Origin: Staphylococcus debuckii
GTDB lineage: Bacteria > Bacillota > Bacilli > Staphylococcales > Staphylococcaceae
Assembly (NCBI RefSeq): GCF_003718735.1
Contig: NZ_CP033460.1
Location: forward strand, 1,364,001-1,428,000
Direction: 5' to 3'
Length of the DNA: 64,000 bases
The position numbers were made by a program, and so were the translations under genes. The stretch's first letter is position 1, and every line of letters starts with the position of its first letter. Positions 38,503 through 49,320 of the stretch are shown here, piece after piece. The notes under the pieces are model-generated. The model saw only the letters and a program-made list of their open reading frames with translations, did no database searches and had not been told where the DNA came from.

Positions 38503-39318
38503 ATGAATCCATATTTTGCAGAATTTTTAGGTACTGCCATTCTGATTTTATTCGGGGGCGGGGTTGTAGCCAATTTAAACCTCGTGAAGTCTAAAGGGTT
38601 TGGCAGCGACTGGATTAACATCTCTTTAGGTTGGGGATTAGCTGTAACACTCGGTGTTTATGCAGTCGGAAAATTTTCAGGTGCACACTTGAATCCTGCT
38701 GTAACCATGGCAATTGCAATGGACGGTGGAATTGAATGGTACAAGGTACCTGGTTATATTATTTGCCAAATGCTTGGCGGTATTGTCGGTGGAGTACTCG
38801 TTTGGTTGATGTACTTGCCTCATTGGAAAGTGACAGAGGACCAAGGTGCTAAACTTGGAGTATTTTGTACAGACCCTGGCATTAAAAATTATTATGCTAA
38901 CTTTTTCAGTGAAATTATCGGTACTGCAGCTTTAACTTTAGGTTTGCTATTTATCGGTATTAACAAGTTTACAGATGGCTTGAATCCGATTATTGTCGGT
39001 GGTTTAATCGTTGCCATCGGTATTAGTTTAGGCGGACCAACAGGTTATGCGATCAACCCGGCTCGTGACTTAGGTCCTCGTATTGCTCATGCGATTTTAC
39101 CGATTGCTGGCAAAGGAAAATCAAATTGGTCATACGCCATTGTTCCAGTATTAGGACCGATAGCTGGAGGAATGTTAGGAGCTTGTATTTATCGAGCAGC
39201 CTACAAAGGCACTTTTGATACAATGTCATTCGTCGCAATCGTTTTAACTGCAGCAACCTTGATACTTGGTGTAGTATTAAATAAAATAGATAAAAAAGAT
39301 ATTGGTACGATTTATTAA
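38503..39318 (+). CDS. glpF: Glycerol uptake facilitator
   Basis: An aquaglyceroporin of 271 residues that lets glycerol diffuse into the cell. It has six membrane segments and the two half-helix motifs NPAVT (HLNPAVTMA, about residue 66) and NPARD (about 187), whose aspartate-arginine extension is typical of glycerol rather than water channels. AAGGAGG lies upstream. It follows a leader terminator and a cre-overlapped promoter, and is 45 bases from glpK, which traps the glycerol. Confidence 0.96.
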   Translation: MNPYFAEFLGTAILILFGGGVVANLNLVKSKGFGSDWINISLGWGLAVTLGVYAVGKFSGAHLNPAVTMAIAMDGGIEWYKVPGYIICQMLGGIVGGVLVWLMYLPHWKVTEDQGAKLGVFCTDPGIKNYYANFFSEIIGTAALTLGLLFIGINKFTDGLNPIIVGGLIVAIGISLGGPTGYAINPARDLGPRIAHAILPIAGKGKSNWSYAIVPVLGPIAGGMLGACIYRAAYKGTFDTMSFVAIVLTAATLILGVVLNKIDKKDIGTIY

Positions 39319-39351
39319 AAAAATTGGGGTTTTTTTAACAATATTAATTGA

Positions 39352-40869
<1,518 letters not shown>

Positions 40870-40916
40870 ATTTGAATTGTGCTACAATAAAGATAAGTTA
40901 ATAAATGTGACTCGAG

Positions 40917-40974
40917 AATGAGAGAACTGTTCGTACAATTTTATGAAATGTATGGGATAGGTCTCTCATTTTTT
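40917..40974 (+). terminator. GlpP-controlled leader terminator of glpD
   Basis: AATGAGAGA (40917-40925) and TCTCTCATT (40962-40970) are perfect inverse repeats followed by a T run, in a leader of about 150 bases after an extended -10 (TGCTACAAT, 40880-40888). It fits the classic glpD antitermination leader. Confidence 0.8.
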
Positions 40975-41046
40975 AATATTAAGGGTTTTTAAAAAATGGA
41001 CAGCTTGTCTCATATATGCACTGACAATAACTAGGAGGCGTTTTAG

Positions 41047-42717
41047 ATGAGTTTATCAACTTTAAAAAGAAATGAAATTAAAGACAATTTTAAGAACCAA
41101 GAGTATGACATCGTTATAATTGGTGGAGGTATTACAGGTGCAGGGGTTGCCTTAGATGCTTCACAACGCGGCATGAAAGTAGCACTTGTTGAAATGCAAG
41201 ACTTTGCACAAGGAACAAGCTCTCGTTCAACTAAATTAGTACATGGCGGTTTACGTTACTTAAAACAGCTGCAAGTTGGGGTTGTAGCTGAAACTGGCCG
41301 CGAAAGAGCAATCGTTTATGAAAATGGTCCACATGTAACCACACCAGAATGGATGTTATTGCCGATGCATAAAGGCGGTACTTTCGGTAAATTTTCTACT
41401 TCCATCGGTTTAGCGATGTATGACCGTTTAGCAGGCGTTAAGAAATCAGAACGTAAGAAAATGTTGAGTAAGAAAGAAACGTTAGCTAAAGAACCTTTAG
41501 TGAAAAAAGATGGTCTCAAAGGCGGCGGTTATTACGTTGAATATCGTACAGATGATGCGCGTTTGACTATCGAAGTATTAAAACGTGCTGCTGAAAAAGG
41601 TGCGGATATTCTTAACTATACAAAATCAATGGATTTCACATATGATGACAAAGAAAAAGTAAACGGCATTCAAGTTACAGACATGTTGACGGATGAACCT
41701 TACACAATTCATGCTAAAAAAGTCATCAATGCCAGCGGTCCTTGGGTAGATGAAGTCCGCAGTTCAGACTACTCTAAAAACAATAAACAACTGCGTCTGA
41801 CAAAAGGTGTGCATATTGTTATTGATCAATCTCGTTTCCCATTACAACAAGCGGTTTATTTTGATACTGAAAAAGACGGCCGTATGATTTTTGCTATTCC
41901 ACGTGAAGGAAAAGCATATATCGGCACTACAGATACTTTCTATGATAATGATAAAACTTCACCGCTTCCAAACCAAAAAGATCGCGATTACTTGATTGAT
42001 GCAGTGAATTATATGTTCCCTGGGTTAGATATTAAAGATGAAGACATCGAATCTTCATGGGCTGGTGTCAGACCTTTAATTTTAGAAGAAGGAAAAGACC
42101 CATCAGAAATTTCACGTAAAGATGAAATTTGGGAAGGTAAATCTGGCCTGTTGACGATTGCAGGCGGTAAATTAACAGGTTATCGTCATATGGCTAAAGG
42201 TATTGTAGATTTAGTTTCTAAACGCTTACAACAAGAGTACAAATTAAAATTCAAACCTTGTGAAACTAAAGAACTTAAAATTTCTGGCGGAGATGTCGGT
42301 GGCAGTGCCAACTTCGAACAATTTGTTAAAGAGAAAATGAAAGAAGGTGAAGCATCTAACTTAGATGCTAAAACAGCTGAAGATATCGCTAGACGTTATG
42401 GTTCTAATGCGGATCAATTATATCAAATCGCTTATACTGCCCAATATCAAAATTCAGGTTTACCAGTCGAACTCTACACTGAGTTAGTATACGGTATTCA
42501 ACACGAAATGGTTTATAAACCGACTGATTTCTTGATTCGTCGTACAGGAATGTTATATTTTGATATTGAAGATGTGAAGAAATATAAAGAAGCGGTCATG
42601 GATGTCATGTCTCAATTATTAAATTATGATGCAGAACAACGCGCGCTTTATGCTGAAGAATTAAATGAAGCCATTGAAGAAGCGACACATGGCAATCATC
42701 AACCTGCTGAAAAATAA
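41047..42717 (+). CDS. glpD: Aerobic glycerol-3-phosphate dehydrogenase
   Basis: A membrane-associated FAD enzyme of 556 residues that oxidises glycerol 3-phosphate to dihydroxyacetone phosphate and passes electrons to menaquinone. The FAD-binding dinucleotide fold is at the N-terminus ([36 protein letters not shown]), with catalytic-domain motifs [10 protein letters not shown] and [14 protein letters not shown] lies before the ATG. It is controlled by its own GlpP leader and completes the glycerol route GlpF-GlpK-GlpD. Confidence 0.97.
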   Translation: MSLSTLKRNEIKDNFKNQEYDIVIIGGGITGAGVALDASQRGMKVALVEMQDFAQGTSSRSTKLVHGGLRYLKQLQVGVVAETGRERAIVYENGPHVTTPEWMLLPMHKGGTFGKFSTSIGLAMYDRLAGVKKSERKKMLSKKETLAKEPLVKKDGLKGGGYYVEYRTDDARLTIEVLKRAAEKGADILNYTKSMDFTYDDKEKVNGIQVTDMLTDEPYTIHAKKVINASGPWVDEVRSSDYSKNNKQLRLTKGVHIVIDQSRFPLQQAVYFDTEKDGRMIFAIPREGKAYIGTTDTFYDNDKTSPLPNQKDRDYLIDAVNYMFPGLDIKDEDIESSWAGVRPLILEEGKDPSEISRKDEIWEGKSGLLTIAGGKLTGYRHMAKGIVDLVSKRLQQEYKLKFKPCETKELKISGGDVGGSANFEQFVKEKMKEGEASNLDAKTAEDIARRYGSNADQLYQIAYTAQYQNSGLPVELYTELVYGIQHEMVYKPTDFLIRRTGMLYFDIEDVKKYKEAVMDVMSQLLNYDAEQRALYAEELNEAIEEATHGNHQPAEK

Positions 42718-42724
42718 AAAAGTG

Positions 42725-42822
42725 AGAGATTATGTCCGGCATACTTGTGCCTTTATAATCTCTGGTTAGAAAAAACTATGAGGAAATCTATCTAATGCGG
42801 TAGATTTCTTCGTAGTTTTTTT
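42725..42822 (+). terminator. Two hairpins ending the glpD transcript
   Basis: AGAGATTAT (42725-42733) pairs with ATAATCTCT (42755-42763). Then AAAACTA..GAAATCTA (from 42772) pairs with TAGATTTC..TAGTTTT (42801-42819) followed by Ts; the second is the likely terminator. Confidence 0.75.
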
Positions 42823-42881
42823 AGTGTGTTTGAGGCGGGATAGCGGTGGATTGGATAGAAAATGAATGGATTGTTGAGATA

Positions 42882-43201
42882 TTGGCCAAGATGGAGAGCA
42901 ACGTGTCCAATAAACGGATATATTGGCCAAGATGGAGAGCAACATGTCCAATAAATGAATATATTGGCCAAGATTATGAGCAACGTGTCCAATATCCTGC
43001 TAATTTAGACATAACTTGTAAACTAGTGTCCAGATTAAGGTGTTTTCTGGACATAACTTGTAAAATAGTGTCCGGATTAAGGTGTTTTCTGGACACAACT
43101 CGCAAACTAGTGTCCAGATTACGCTCTTTTCTAGACACTTCTCACAAACTAATGTCCAGATTCCAGCATAATCTAGACACTTCCCACAATATAGTGCCTA
43201 A
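42882..43201. repeat. Eight-unit array of 41-42 bp repeats, each a 7-15-7 inverted repeat
   Basis: Units begin at 42882, 42923, 42964, 43005, 43047, 43089, 43131 and 43173. Each has a left arm (TTGGCCA, TTAGACA, CTGGACA or CTAGACA), exactly 15 bases, then the inverse right arm (TGTCCAA, TGTCCAG or TGTCCGG), then a 12-14 base linker. The first three use TTGG/CCAA arms, the later ones CTRGACA/TGTCCAG, and the last right arm is decayed (TGCCTAA). The rest of the units is similar but not identical. An open frame across it (42846-43265) exists mainly because 42 is a multiple of three. The whole gap from the glpD terminator to 43392 has no other gene. Confidence 0.85.
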
Positions 43202-43392
43202 ACCGCCCTTCAAGCTAGAACAACCCACCCACTTACCCCGCACTCTCCAATTTTTATTTTTTTAGAGGTGATATCGGGCTGAAAACACGCTTATGATATG
43301 TCATAATAGTCTATAATAATAATAAAATGATTGATAAGATAATGAGTTTCAATCAATCAAATTGTATTGACGTATTACGCGGAGGTAATATT

Positions 43393-44319
43393 ATGTGTCC
43401 AAATACATTTAAAATCACAGTTGAAGATGGTACAAATCTTGAAGTGAAACTTGATAAAGCGAATAAAGAGAGAATCGGAATCGTACATATTTTTCATGGC
43501 ATGGCTGAACATATGGGTCGATATGATTTATTTGTAGAATCGTTGAACCAACAAGGTTATGATGTCATTCGTCATAACCACCGTGGCCATGGTAAAGATA
43601 TTATTGAACGTGAACGCGGCCATTATGACAGTATGCAGATAGTAGCTGCAGATGCGTATGAAATTCTTCAAACATTGTATCCAGAACGAAACGGCTTGCC
43701 ATATATCGTATTAGGACATTCAATGGGTTCTATTATCGCTAGAAAATATGTCGAAATGTATCCTGACACAGCACAAGGATTAATTTTGACGGGCACAGGC
43801 CTTTTCCCTAAAGTTAAAGGCAATTTCTTGGTAATTGGCATGAAACTTATCTCGTTAATATTAGGAAAAAGACGAAGATTGCGATGGGTCAATAATTTGG
43901 TGTTTAAACCCTTTAACAAGCGCATTCCTGATGCCAAGACGGAAAGTGATTGGCTATCGACGAAGAAAGATGAAGTGAATAAGTATTGCGAGGATCCATA
44001 TTGTGGATTCTTAATGTCCAATCAAGCAATTTATGAAACAATTCATGAAATGATGGTCACAAGCAGACCTTCTGAAATTAAGAAGATGAATCCGGATTTA
44101 CCCGTTCTCTTGATTTCTGGAAAAGAAGATCCATTCGGTGATTATAGTAAAGGTATCCGCAGATTAGGTGTAGCGATGAAACGTAACGGCGTGCAACATA
44201 TTACTGTACAGCTTTACCGTAATAAACGTCATGAGATTCTCTTTGAAGAGGACCATCTCCAAACATGGAATAATATGTATGATTGGATTAAGAAAAATAT
44301 TCTGAAAAAAATAAAGTGA
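43393..44319 (+). CDS. Alpha/beta hydrolase, monoacylglycerol lipase/lysophospholipase type
   Basis: A 308-residue serine hydrolase of the PldB/monoglyceride lipase group. The motifs IFHGMAEHMGRYD, HRGHGKD and the nucleophile elbow GHSMGS (catalytic Ser) are intact; an aspartate (ISGKEDPFGD) and a histidine (NKRHEILFE) complete the triad. The ATG at 43393 is chosen because GCGGAGG lies 7 bases before it; an in-frame ATG at 43327 has none. No signal peptide is seen, so it acts inside the cell, probably on lipid-derived esters. Next comes miaA, 9 bases later. Confidence 0.85.
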   Translation: MCPNTFKITVEDGTNLEVKLDKANKERIGIVHIFHGMAEHMGRYDLFVESLNQQGYDVIRHNHRGHGKDIIERERGHYDSMQIVAADAYEILQTLYPERNGLPYIVLGHSMGSIIARKYVEMYPDTAQGLILTGTGLFPKVKGNFLVIGMKLISLILGKRRRLRWVNNLVFKPFNKRIPDAKTESDWLSTKKDEVNKYCEDPYCGFLMSNQAIYETIHEMMVTSRPSEIKKMNPDLPVLLISGKEDPFGDYSKGIRRLGVAMKRNGVQHITVQLYRNKRHEILFEEDHLQTWNNMYDWIKKNILKKIK

Positions 44320-44328
44320 GTGAACATA

Positions 44329-45279
44329 ATGACAACGAATAAACCCTTATTAGTAGTAATTGTCGGTCCTACTGCTGTAGGGAAAACAGAATTAAGCATA
44401 GAATTAGCCAAACGTGTCGACGGTGAAATCATCAGTGGTGATTCTATGCAAGTATATAAAGGTATGGATATAGGTACAGCCAAAGTTTCAGAAACAGAAA
44501 TGGAAAGTGTCCCACATTATTTAATTGATATTCTAAGTCCTGACGAAACTTTTTCAGCCTTTGATTTTAAAACGCGCGCACAACAATTAATCACAGAAAT
44601 TACTGAACGAGGCCATGTTCCGATTATTGCAGGAGGAACAGGTTTATACATACAGTCGCTTATTTACGATTATCCTTTTGATAAAGAAGAAATTTCTGCG
44701 GAAAAGGAAAAAGAAGTGAAGGAAAAGATGGCTGCGTTAGAAACACTTTCTAATGAAGAATTGCATGAATATTTGAGTACTTTCGACCCTGAATCTGCTG
44801 AAGCTATTCACCCTAATAATCGTAAAAGAGTATTGCGTGCCGTTGAATATTACTTAAAAACAAAAAAAGTTTTAAGTTCTCGCAAGAAAACAGTACAATT
44901 TACAGAAAATTATGATACATTATTAATAGGGGTAGAAATGTCGCGCGAAACATTGTATCAACGAATAAATAGTCGTGTGGATATTATGCTAGAACACGGT
45001 TTATTAATTGAAGTAGAGGAACTGATGAAGAAGGGCTATACAAACTGTCAAAGTATGCAAGCCATCGGTTATAAGGAACTTATACCGGCTGTCAACCATG
45101 AGACAACCATTGACCAAGCTGTCAATACTTTGAAGCAACATTCTAGAAACTACGCAAAACGACAAATGACTTGGTTCAAAAACAAAATGAACGTTCAATG
45201 GTTTGACAGAGAACAAACATCACTTCCATTGATATTAGATGAGGTTACTGCCCAAATAAAGAAAAGGAGAGAAAGTTGA
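44329..45279 (+). CDS. miaA: tRNA dimethylallyltransferase
   Basis: MiaA attaches the dimethylallyl group to A37 of tRNAs reading U-starting codons, the step before MiaB. The product is 316 residues from ATG 44329 (an in-frame GTG at 44320 is possible). The P-loop GPTAVGKTE, the motif SGDSMQVYKGMDIGTAK, AGGTGLYIQSLIYDY and HPNNRKRVLRA are intact. It overlaps nothing and leads directly into hfq, whose ribosome binding site lies in the miaA end; the miaA-hfq pair is conserved. Confidence 0.96.
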   Translation: MTTNKPLLVVIVGPTAVGKTELSIELAKRVDGEIISGDSMQVYKGMDIGTAKVSETEMESVPHYLIDILSPDETFSAFDFKTRAQQLITEITERGHVPIIAGGTGLYIQSLIYDYPFDKEEISAEKEKEVKEKMAALETLSNEELHEYLSTFDPESAEAIHPNNRKRVLRAVEYYLKTKKVLSSRKKTVQFTENYDTLLIGVEMSRETLYQRINSRVDIMLEHGLLIEVEELMKKGYTNCQSMQAIGYKELIPAVNHETTIDQAVNTLKQHSRNYAKRQMTWFKNKMNVQWFDREQTSLPLILDEVTAQIKKRRES

Positions 45280-45280
45280 C

Positions 45281-45496
45281 ATGATAGACAAAAACATCCA
45301 AGACAAAATTTTACAAGAATTCAAAGAGGGGCAAGAAGAATTAACAGTATTCTTATTGAATGGGTTCCAAATGAAAGGAACTATTGTAGATTTTGATGAC
45401 AGCGTTGTAAACCTTTTATCTCAAGGTAGAAATCATTTAATTTACAAGCATGCAATCAGCACATTCACTCAAGAGCCTGCTGAAGTAGAAGCTTAA
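45281..45496 (+). CDS. hfq: RNA-binding protein Hfq
   Basis: Hfq is a 71-residue Sm-fold RNA chaperone forming hexameric rings. Sm1 (LTVFLLNGFQMKGTIVDFDDSVV) and Sm2 (GRNHLIYKHAISTF) are intact, with the YKHAI variant of the YKHAIST motif. AAAGGAG lies eleven bases before the ATG, inside miaA. In staphylococci Hfq is often weakly expressed and its role in small-RNA control is debated. Confidence 0.95.
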   Translation: MIDKNIQDKILQEFKEGQEELTVFLLNGFQMKGTIVDFDDSVVNLLSQGRNHLIYKHAISTFTQEPAEVEA

Positions 45497-45750
45497 TTAA
45501 AAAATTGCTTAAATTACAGTAAGGGATAAACTGAGATTGCGTCACGACCGCATAACCGTATTATCACAATCTTTATCAAGCGCGACGGTAAAATTGGATG
45601 TTAATACAACATAAGTTTTTCATACTGTATATTCAATCAGTCCATTAAAAATCATTTTTTAAAATTCTCAAAAAAACAACCGCACAAGACAACGGTTTCT
45701 CAATACATAGGTGTATTGACCGGTGTTTTGTGCGGTCTTTCTTTTATACT
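45497..45750. other. Intergenic region between hfq and the peroxidase gene with a long hairpin
   Basis: 254 bases. A large stem pairs bases from 45679 (ACCGCACAAGACA) with TGTTTTGTGCGGT (45724-45736), continued by TCAATACA/TGTATTGA around a TAGG loop; T runs lie on both sides, so it can terminate hfq and the convergent peroxidase gene. Upstream, 45530-45600 is locally GC-richer (GCGTCACGACCGCATAACCG), with TTGCTT at 45506 and TAAACT 16 bases later. A small RNA here is possible but not shown. Confidence 0.5.
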
Positions 45751-46224
45751 TTATAATAATTTCTCTATATCCGCTTCGATTTGACTCGGATTTTTTTGAG
45801 GAGAGAAACGATCGATAACATTACCGTCGCGATCTACAAGGAATTTAGTGAAATTCCATTTAATTTTACTATTAAAGAAACCATTTTGCTGTTCAGTCAA
45901 GAATTTGAATAAAGGATGACGATTTTCGCCATTAACTTCAATTTTTTCATGCATTGGGAAAGTTACACCGTAATTAATTTTACAATTTTGCATCGCTTCT
46001 TGACCATTGCCCGGCTCTTGTTTGCCGAATTGATTACATGGAAAGCCAAGTACTACGAATCCTTGCTCTTTATATTTCTCGTATAAAGCTTGTAAACCTT
46101 CAAATTGTGGTGTAAATCCACATTGACTTGCTGTATTGACGATCAACATTACATCGCCTTTATATTTCTCTAATGAATACGTGCTACCGTCGATTTTAGT
46201 TACTTCAATATCATAAATACTCAT
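45751..46224 (-). CDS. bsaA: Glutathione peroxidase-family thiol peroxidase (BsaA)
   Basis: A 157-residue peroxidase of the thioredoxin fold. The peroxidatic cysteine is C35 ([11 protein letters not shown]), with the conserved GFPCNQFG and [12 protein letters not shown] segments holding Gln and Trp/Asn of the active site. Gram-positive members use thioredoxin or bacillithiol rather than glutathione. AGAGGTG precedes the ATG on the minus strand. It is convergent with hfq and divergent from hflX; no PerR-like box was noticed. Confidence 0.92.
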   Translation of the reverse strand: MSIYDIEVTKIDGSTYSLEKYKGDVMLIVNTASQCGFTPQFEGLQALYEKYKEQGFVVLGFPCNQFGKQEPGNGQEAMQNCKINYGVTFPMHEKIEVNGENRHPLFKFLTEQQNGFFNSKIKWNFTKFLVDRDGNVIDRFSPQKNPSQIEADIEKLL

Positions 46225-46371
46225 AATTCATTTCACCTCTTATGAAAACAAGGTATCATATTTCGCTGTAATAGTCTTTCTATATGCACTGTGATAGAAT
46301 AGGAAAGGATTACAGGTATAAATAAGAGTATAGAAATTTTAAATAGATGCGTAGAGAAAGGGGATTATTTT

Positions 46372-47634
46372 TTGCCTCAAGAAAAAATTTATGATACTGA
46401 AGAAGCAGTAGAAAAAGCACTTCTTATCGGGGTAGATGCCTATGACGAAAAAGAATATGATTTCGAATCTACCATGGAAGAATTAAAAGCTTTATCTGAG
46501 TCGTGCCGCTTAGAGGTCATTGGTGAAATTACTCAAGCGAAAGACCGCATCGAAGAAAAGACCTACGTCGGCAAGGGTAAACAATATGAAATTAAAGACT
46601 TTGTAGAAATGTATGACGTAGATGTGGTAGTAGTCAATGATGAATTAACAACTTCACAATCTAAGAGTTTAAATGATACTTTAGGCGTTAAAATTATCGA
46701 TAGAACACAGTTGATATTAGAAATATTTGCGATGCGTGCCAGCAGTAAAGAAGGTAAGCTGCAAGTTGAGTTGGCTCAATTAGATTATTTGATGCCACGC
46801 TTGCAAGGCCACGGTAAAAGCTTATCCAGATTAGGGGGCGGCATTGGAACAAGAGGTCCAGGTGAAACGAAACTTGAAACGGACCGTCGTCATATCCGTC
46901 GTAGAATGAATGAAATTAAACATCAATTGAAAGCGACAGTTGAACATCGTGAGCGTTACCGTAGCAAACGTCGCCAAAATCAAGTATTCCAAGTGGCGCT
47001 AGTCGGTTATACCAACGCAGGCAAATCTACCTGGTTCAATATTTTAGCAGATGAATCTACTTATGAAAAAGATTTATTATTTGCGACTTTAGATCCGAAG
47101 ACACGTCAAATTCAAATCAATGATGGATTTAATTTAATTATTTCAGATACTGTAGGATTTATCCAAAAACTGCCGACAACATTAATTGCAGCATTCAAAT
47201 CAACTTTAGAAGAAGCAAGAGATGCTGACTTATTGCTTCATGTGGTAGATGCCAGCAATGAGGATTACCGTGCGCAATTTGATACAGTTAATCGTATTAT
47301 CGGCGACTTGGAGATGGATAAGATTCCTCAAGCGGTGATTTTTAATAAGAAAGACTTGAGTGATGGACTCGCACCAGCTTCTCAATTTCCAAATGTGTTT
47401 GTTTCAGCTAAAAATGAAGAAGATAGAGAACGTGTACGTGAATTGTTAATCACGCAAGTTGAGAAACAAATGGAACCTTATACAGAAGGAGTACCGGCAA
47501 ATGATGCTGACCGTCTTTATTTCTTGAAAAGACATACCATCATTACCCAATTAGAGTTCAAAGAAGATGATGAAAGCTACTTAGTAGAAGGTTATCGACA
47601 ACAAAATAACGATGAAGGAAAGAAGCAAGAATAA
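46372..47634 (+). CDS. hflX: GTPase HflX
   Basis: A ribosome-binding GTPase of 420 residues that splits or rescues stalled ribosomes after stress. The HflX-specific N-terminal domain (ITQAKDRIEEKTYVGKGK, LGVKIIDRTQLILEIFAMRA) and the glycine-rich linker (GGGIGTRGPGETKLETDRR) precede the G domain: VALVGYTNAGKSTW, DTVGFIQKLP, NKKDL and SAK. The TTG start follows AGAAAGGGG. It ends directly at the ATG of the next gene, so the two form an operon. Confidence 0.95.
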   Translation: MPQEKIYDTEEAVEKALLIGVDAYDEKEYDFESTMEELKALSESCRLEVIGEITQAKDRIEEKTYVGKGKQYEIKDFVEMYDVDVVVVNDELTTSQSKSLNDTLGVKIIDRTQLILEIFAMRASSKEGKLQVELAQLDYLMPRLQGHGKSLSRLGGGIGTRGPGETKLETDRRHIRRRMNEIKHQLKATVEHRERYRSKRRQNQVFQVALVGYTNAGKSTWFNILADESTYEKDLLFATLDPKTRQIQINDGFNLIISDTVGFIQKLPTTLIAAFKSTLEEARDADLLLHVVDASNEDYRAQFDTVNRIIGDLEMDKIPQAVIFNKKDLSDGLAPASQFPNVFVSAKNEEDRERVRELLITQVEKQMEPYTEGVPANDADRLYFLKRHTIITQLEFKEDDESYLVEGYRQQNNDEGKKQE

Positions 47635-48876
47635 ATGAATTTAGAACAATTGATTCAAGAAACTGAAAACACGTTACAGCCCTTTTTTAGAAAAATAGAA
47701 GAAAGGGCTTTTCGCAATCAAGCAAAAGTTCTCGATGCTTTTCACGCAGTAAAGGCATCAGAATCAGATTTACAAGGTACGACTGGTTATGGTTACGATG
47801 ATATCGGACGTGATCATCTGGAAGAAATTTACGCCCATACTTTCAAAGCAGAAGCAGCATTAGTACGTCCGCAAATTATCTCAGGGACGCACGCTATTAC
47901 CATTGCCTTGCAAAGCTGTTTGAAATATGGAGATGAGTTGTTATACATTACTGGAAATCCCTATGATACTTTATTGGAAGTGATAGGCGTCAATGGTAAT
48001 GGAATCGGCAGTTTGAAAGAAAATGGCGTCTTGTATCGTCAAGTGCCGTTGACACATGATGGTTATATTGATGTAGAGATGGTATTAGAGACTATTAATG
48101 AACAGACGAAAGTCGTAGCAATACAGCGTTCTAAAGGATATGATCAACGCCCATCTTTAGACGTGGACGAAATTGAACAGGCGATTCGTCAAATTAAAGC
48201 GCACTATCCAGAAGTGATTGTCTTCGTAGATAATTGTTATGGAGAATTTGTAGAAGAGAGAGAACCAATTGAAGCGGGTGCTGATTTAATTGCTGGCTCC
48301 TTAATAAAAAACCCAGGAGGCGGTCTTGCGCGAATCGGCGGATATATTGCCGGCAGATTGGATTTGATTGAGCGATGTGGTTATCGATTGACTGCGCCTG
48401 GAATAGGGAGAGAAGCGGGTGCTTCATTAGATGAATTGCCAAGTATGTATCAAGGGTTCTTTTTAGCACCGCATGTGGTAAGCCAAAGCTTGAAAGGTGC
48501 GTTGTTTACAAGCTTGCTACTTACAAAGCTGAAAATGCGTACGGTGCCGGCGTATGACACACCTAGAACGGATTTAATACAGACGATTCAATTTGATACT
48601 GCCGAACAGATGATTCGTTTCTGTCAAAGTATACAAGCCGCTTCGCCTATTAATGCGCACTTCAGTCCGGAGCCCAGTTATATGCCCGGTTATGAAGATG
48701 ACGTGATTATGGCTGCAGGTACCTTTGTGCAAGGTTCATCGATTGAATTATCGGCTGACGGTCCTATACGCCCGCCATATGAAGCATATGTTCAGGGCGG
48801 ATTGACTTATGAACATGTGAAGCTGGCTGTTATCAGAGCAGCGGAACAACTTCTTGAAGAAGGATTAATTCAATAG
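47635..48876 (+). CDS. PLP-dependent 'aluminium resistance' family protein (methionine gamma-lyase-like, YnbB)
   Basis: A 413-residue fold-type I PLP enzyme similar to cystathionine/methionine gamma-lyases. The probable PLP lysine is in GSLIKNPGGG (around residue 225), with the aspartate that holds the cofactor ring in VIVFVDNCYGEF. The name 'aluminium resistance' comes from early annotation; the true reaction is unknown. The ATG follows the hflX stop immediately, and the hflX-ynbB pair is conserved upstream of glnR in Firmicutes. It ends at a strong terminator. Confidence 0.87.
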   Translation: MNLEQLIQETENTLQPFFRKIEERAFRNQAKVLDAFHAVKASESDLQGTTGYGYDDIGRDHLEEIYAHTFKAEAALVRPQIISGTHAITIALQSCLKYGDELLYITGNPYDTLLEVIGVNGNGIGSLKENGVLYRQVPLTHDGYIDVEMVLETINEQTKVVAIQRSKGYDQRPSLDVDEIEQAIRQIKAHYPEVIVFVDNCYGEFVEEREPIEAGADLIAGSLIKNPGGGLARIGGYIAGRLDLIERCGYRLTAPGIGREAGASLDELPSMYQGFFLAPHVVSQSLKGALFTSLLLTKLKMRTVPAYDTPRTDLIQTIQFDTAEQMIRFCQSIQAASPINAHFSPEPSYMPGYEDDVIMAAGTFVQGSSIELSADGPIRPPYEAYVQGGLTYEHVKLAVIRAAEQLLEEGLIQ

Positions 48877-48881
48877 ATTGG

Positions 48882-48935
48882 AAAACAACCATTCCTTAAG
48901 CGAGGTTTGCTTTTAATGAGGAGTGGTTGTTTTTT
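48882..48935 (+). terminator. Terminator of hflX-ynbB
   Basis: AAAACAACCATTCCT (48882-48896) pairs, with one G-U pair, with AGGAGTGGTTGTTTT (48919-48933), and Ts follow. Confidence 0.85.
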
Positions 48936-48961
48936 ATGTTGTAGGTGGAAAAATTGGGCGA

Positions 48962-48992
48962 TCTAGACATAAGATTATGAGAAGTGTCTAGA
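48962..48992. repeat. Solitary copy of the 7-15-7 inverted repeat element
   Basis: TCTAGACA (48962-48969), 15 bases (starting TAAGATTATGAG) and TGTCTAGA (48985-48992). Arm sequence, spacing and the inner AGATTATGAG are shared with the array at 42882-43201, so it belongs to the same family. Confidence 0.65.
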
Positions 48993-49062
48993 AAATGTAT
49001 ACTTAAAGTGAACGTGTGAGAGAAAAAGAAGGTACATGAATCAACTAAGTGGGGAGAACGTT

Positions 49063-49242
49063 ATGGTTCTGACTTATCGTACCTTATTGTTTGTCTTATC
49101 ATTAATGATGCTAGTGTGCTTTGAAGCAAGTATGGCTTTAGAACATGTGTTTTTCTATTCTAAACTTGCAGTCTACCTTACAGCAGCTTCATTCATTTTG
49201 TATAAACTTGGCAAGGTGAAACGTAATAAAAGATTAAGATAG
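49063..49242 (+). CDS. Small membrane protein of unknown function
   Basis: About 59 residues from the ATG at 49063, with GGGGAG six bases before it; an ATG at 49036 (68 residues, AGAAGG close upstream) is an alternative. Two hydrophobic segments (about 3-24 and 30-50) end in a basic tail (KLGKVKRNKRLR), which suggests both ends are cytoplasmic. I do not recognise the family. It stands alone between two terminators, before the convergent glnA. Confidence 0.55.
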   Translation: MVLTYRTLLFVLSLMMLVCFEASMALEHVFFYSKLAVYLTAASFILYKLGKVKRNKRLR

Positions 49243-49247
49243 CAACA

Positions 49248-49277
49248 AAAAAAGAGGCCGTTATGGCCTCTTTTTTT
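49248..49277. terminator. Bidirectional terminator after the small membrane protein and glnA
   Basis: AAAGAGGCC (49251-49259) pairs with GGCCTCTTT (49265-49273). There are A and T runs on both sides, so it can serve both convergent transcripts. Confidence 0.85.
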
Positions 49278-49320
49278 ATCCCATTTGTTTAGCACCTAAG
49301 TGCGATAATACGATTTAAGA

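Noticed and set aside
42882..43201. CRISPR array.
   Set aside because: Conserved parts are 7-base arms, the inner sequences are similar between units, and there are no cas genes nearby. Real arrays have long identical repeats and unrelated spacers.
42846..43265. A 139-codon open frame running through the repeat array.
   Set aside because: It has no good ribosome binding site and its product is only the translation of the repeats (14-residue periodicity such as LDITCKLVSRLRCF). The frame is open because 42 bases are 14 codons. Minus-strand frames over the same repeats are equally artificial.
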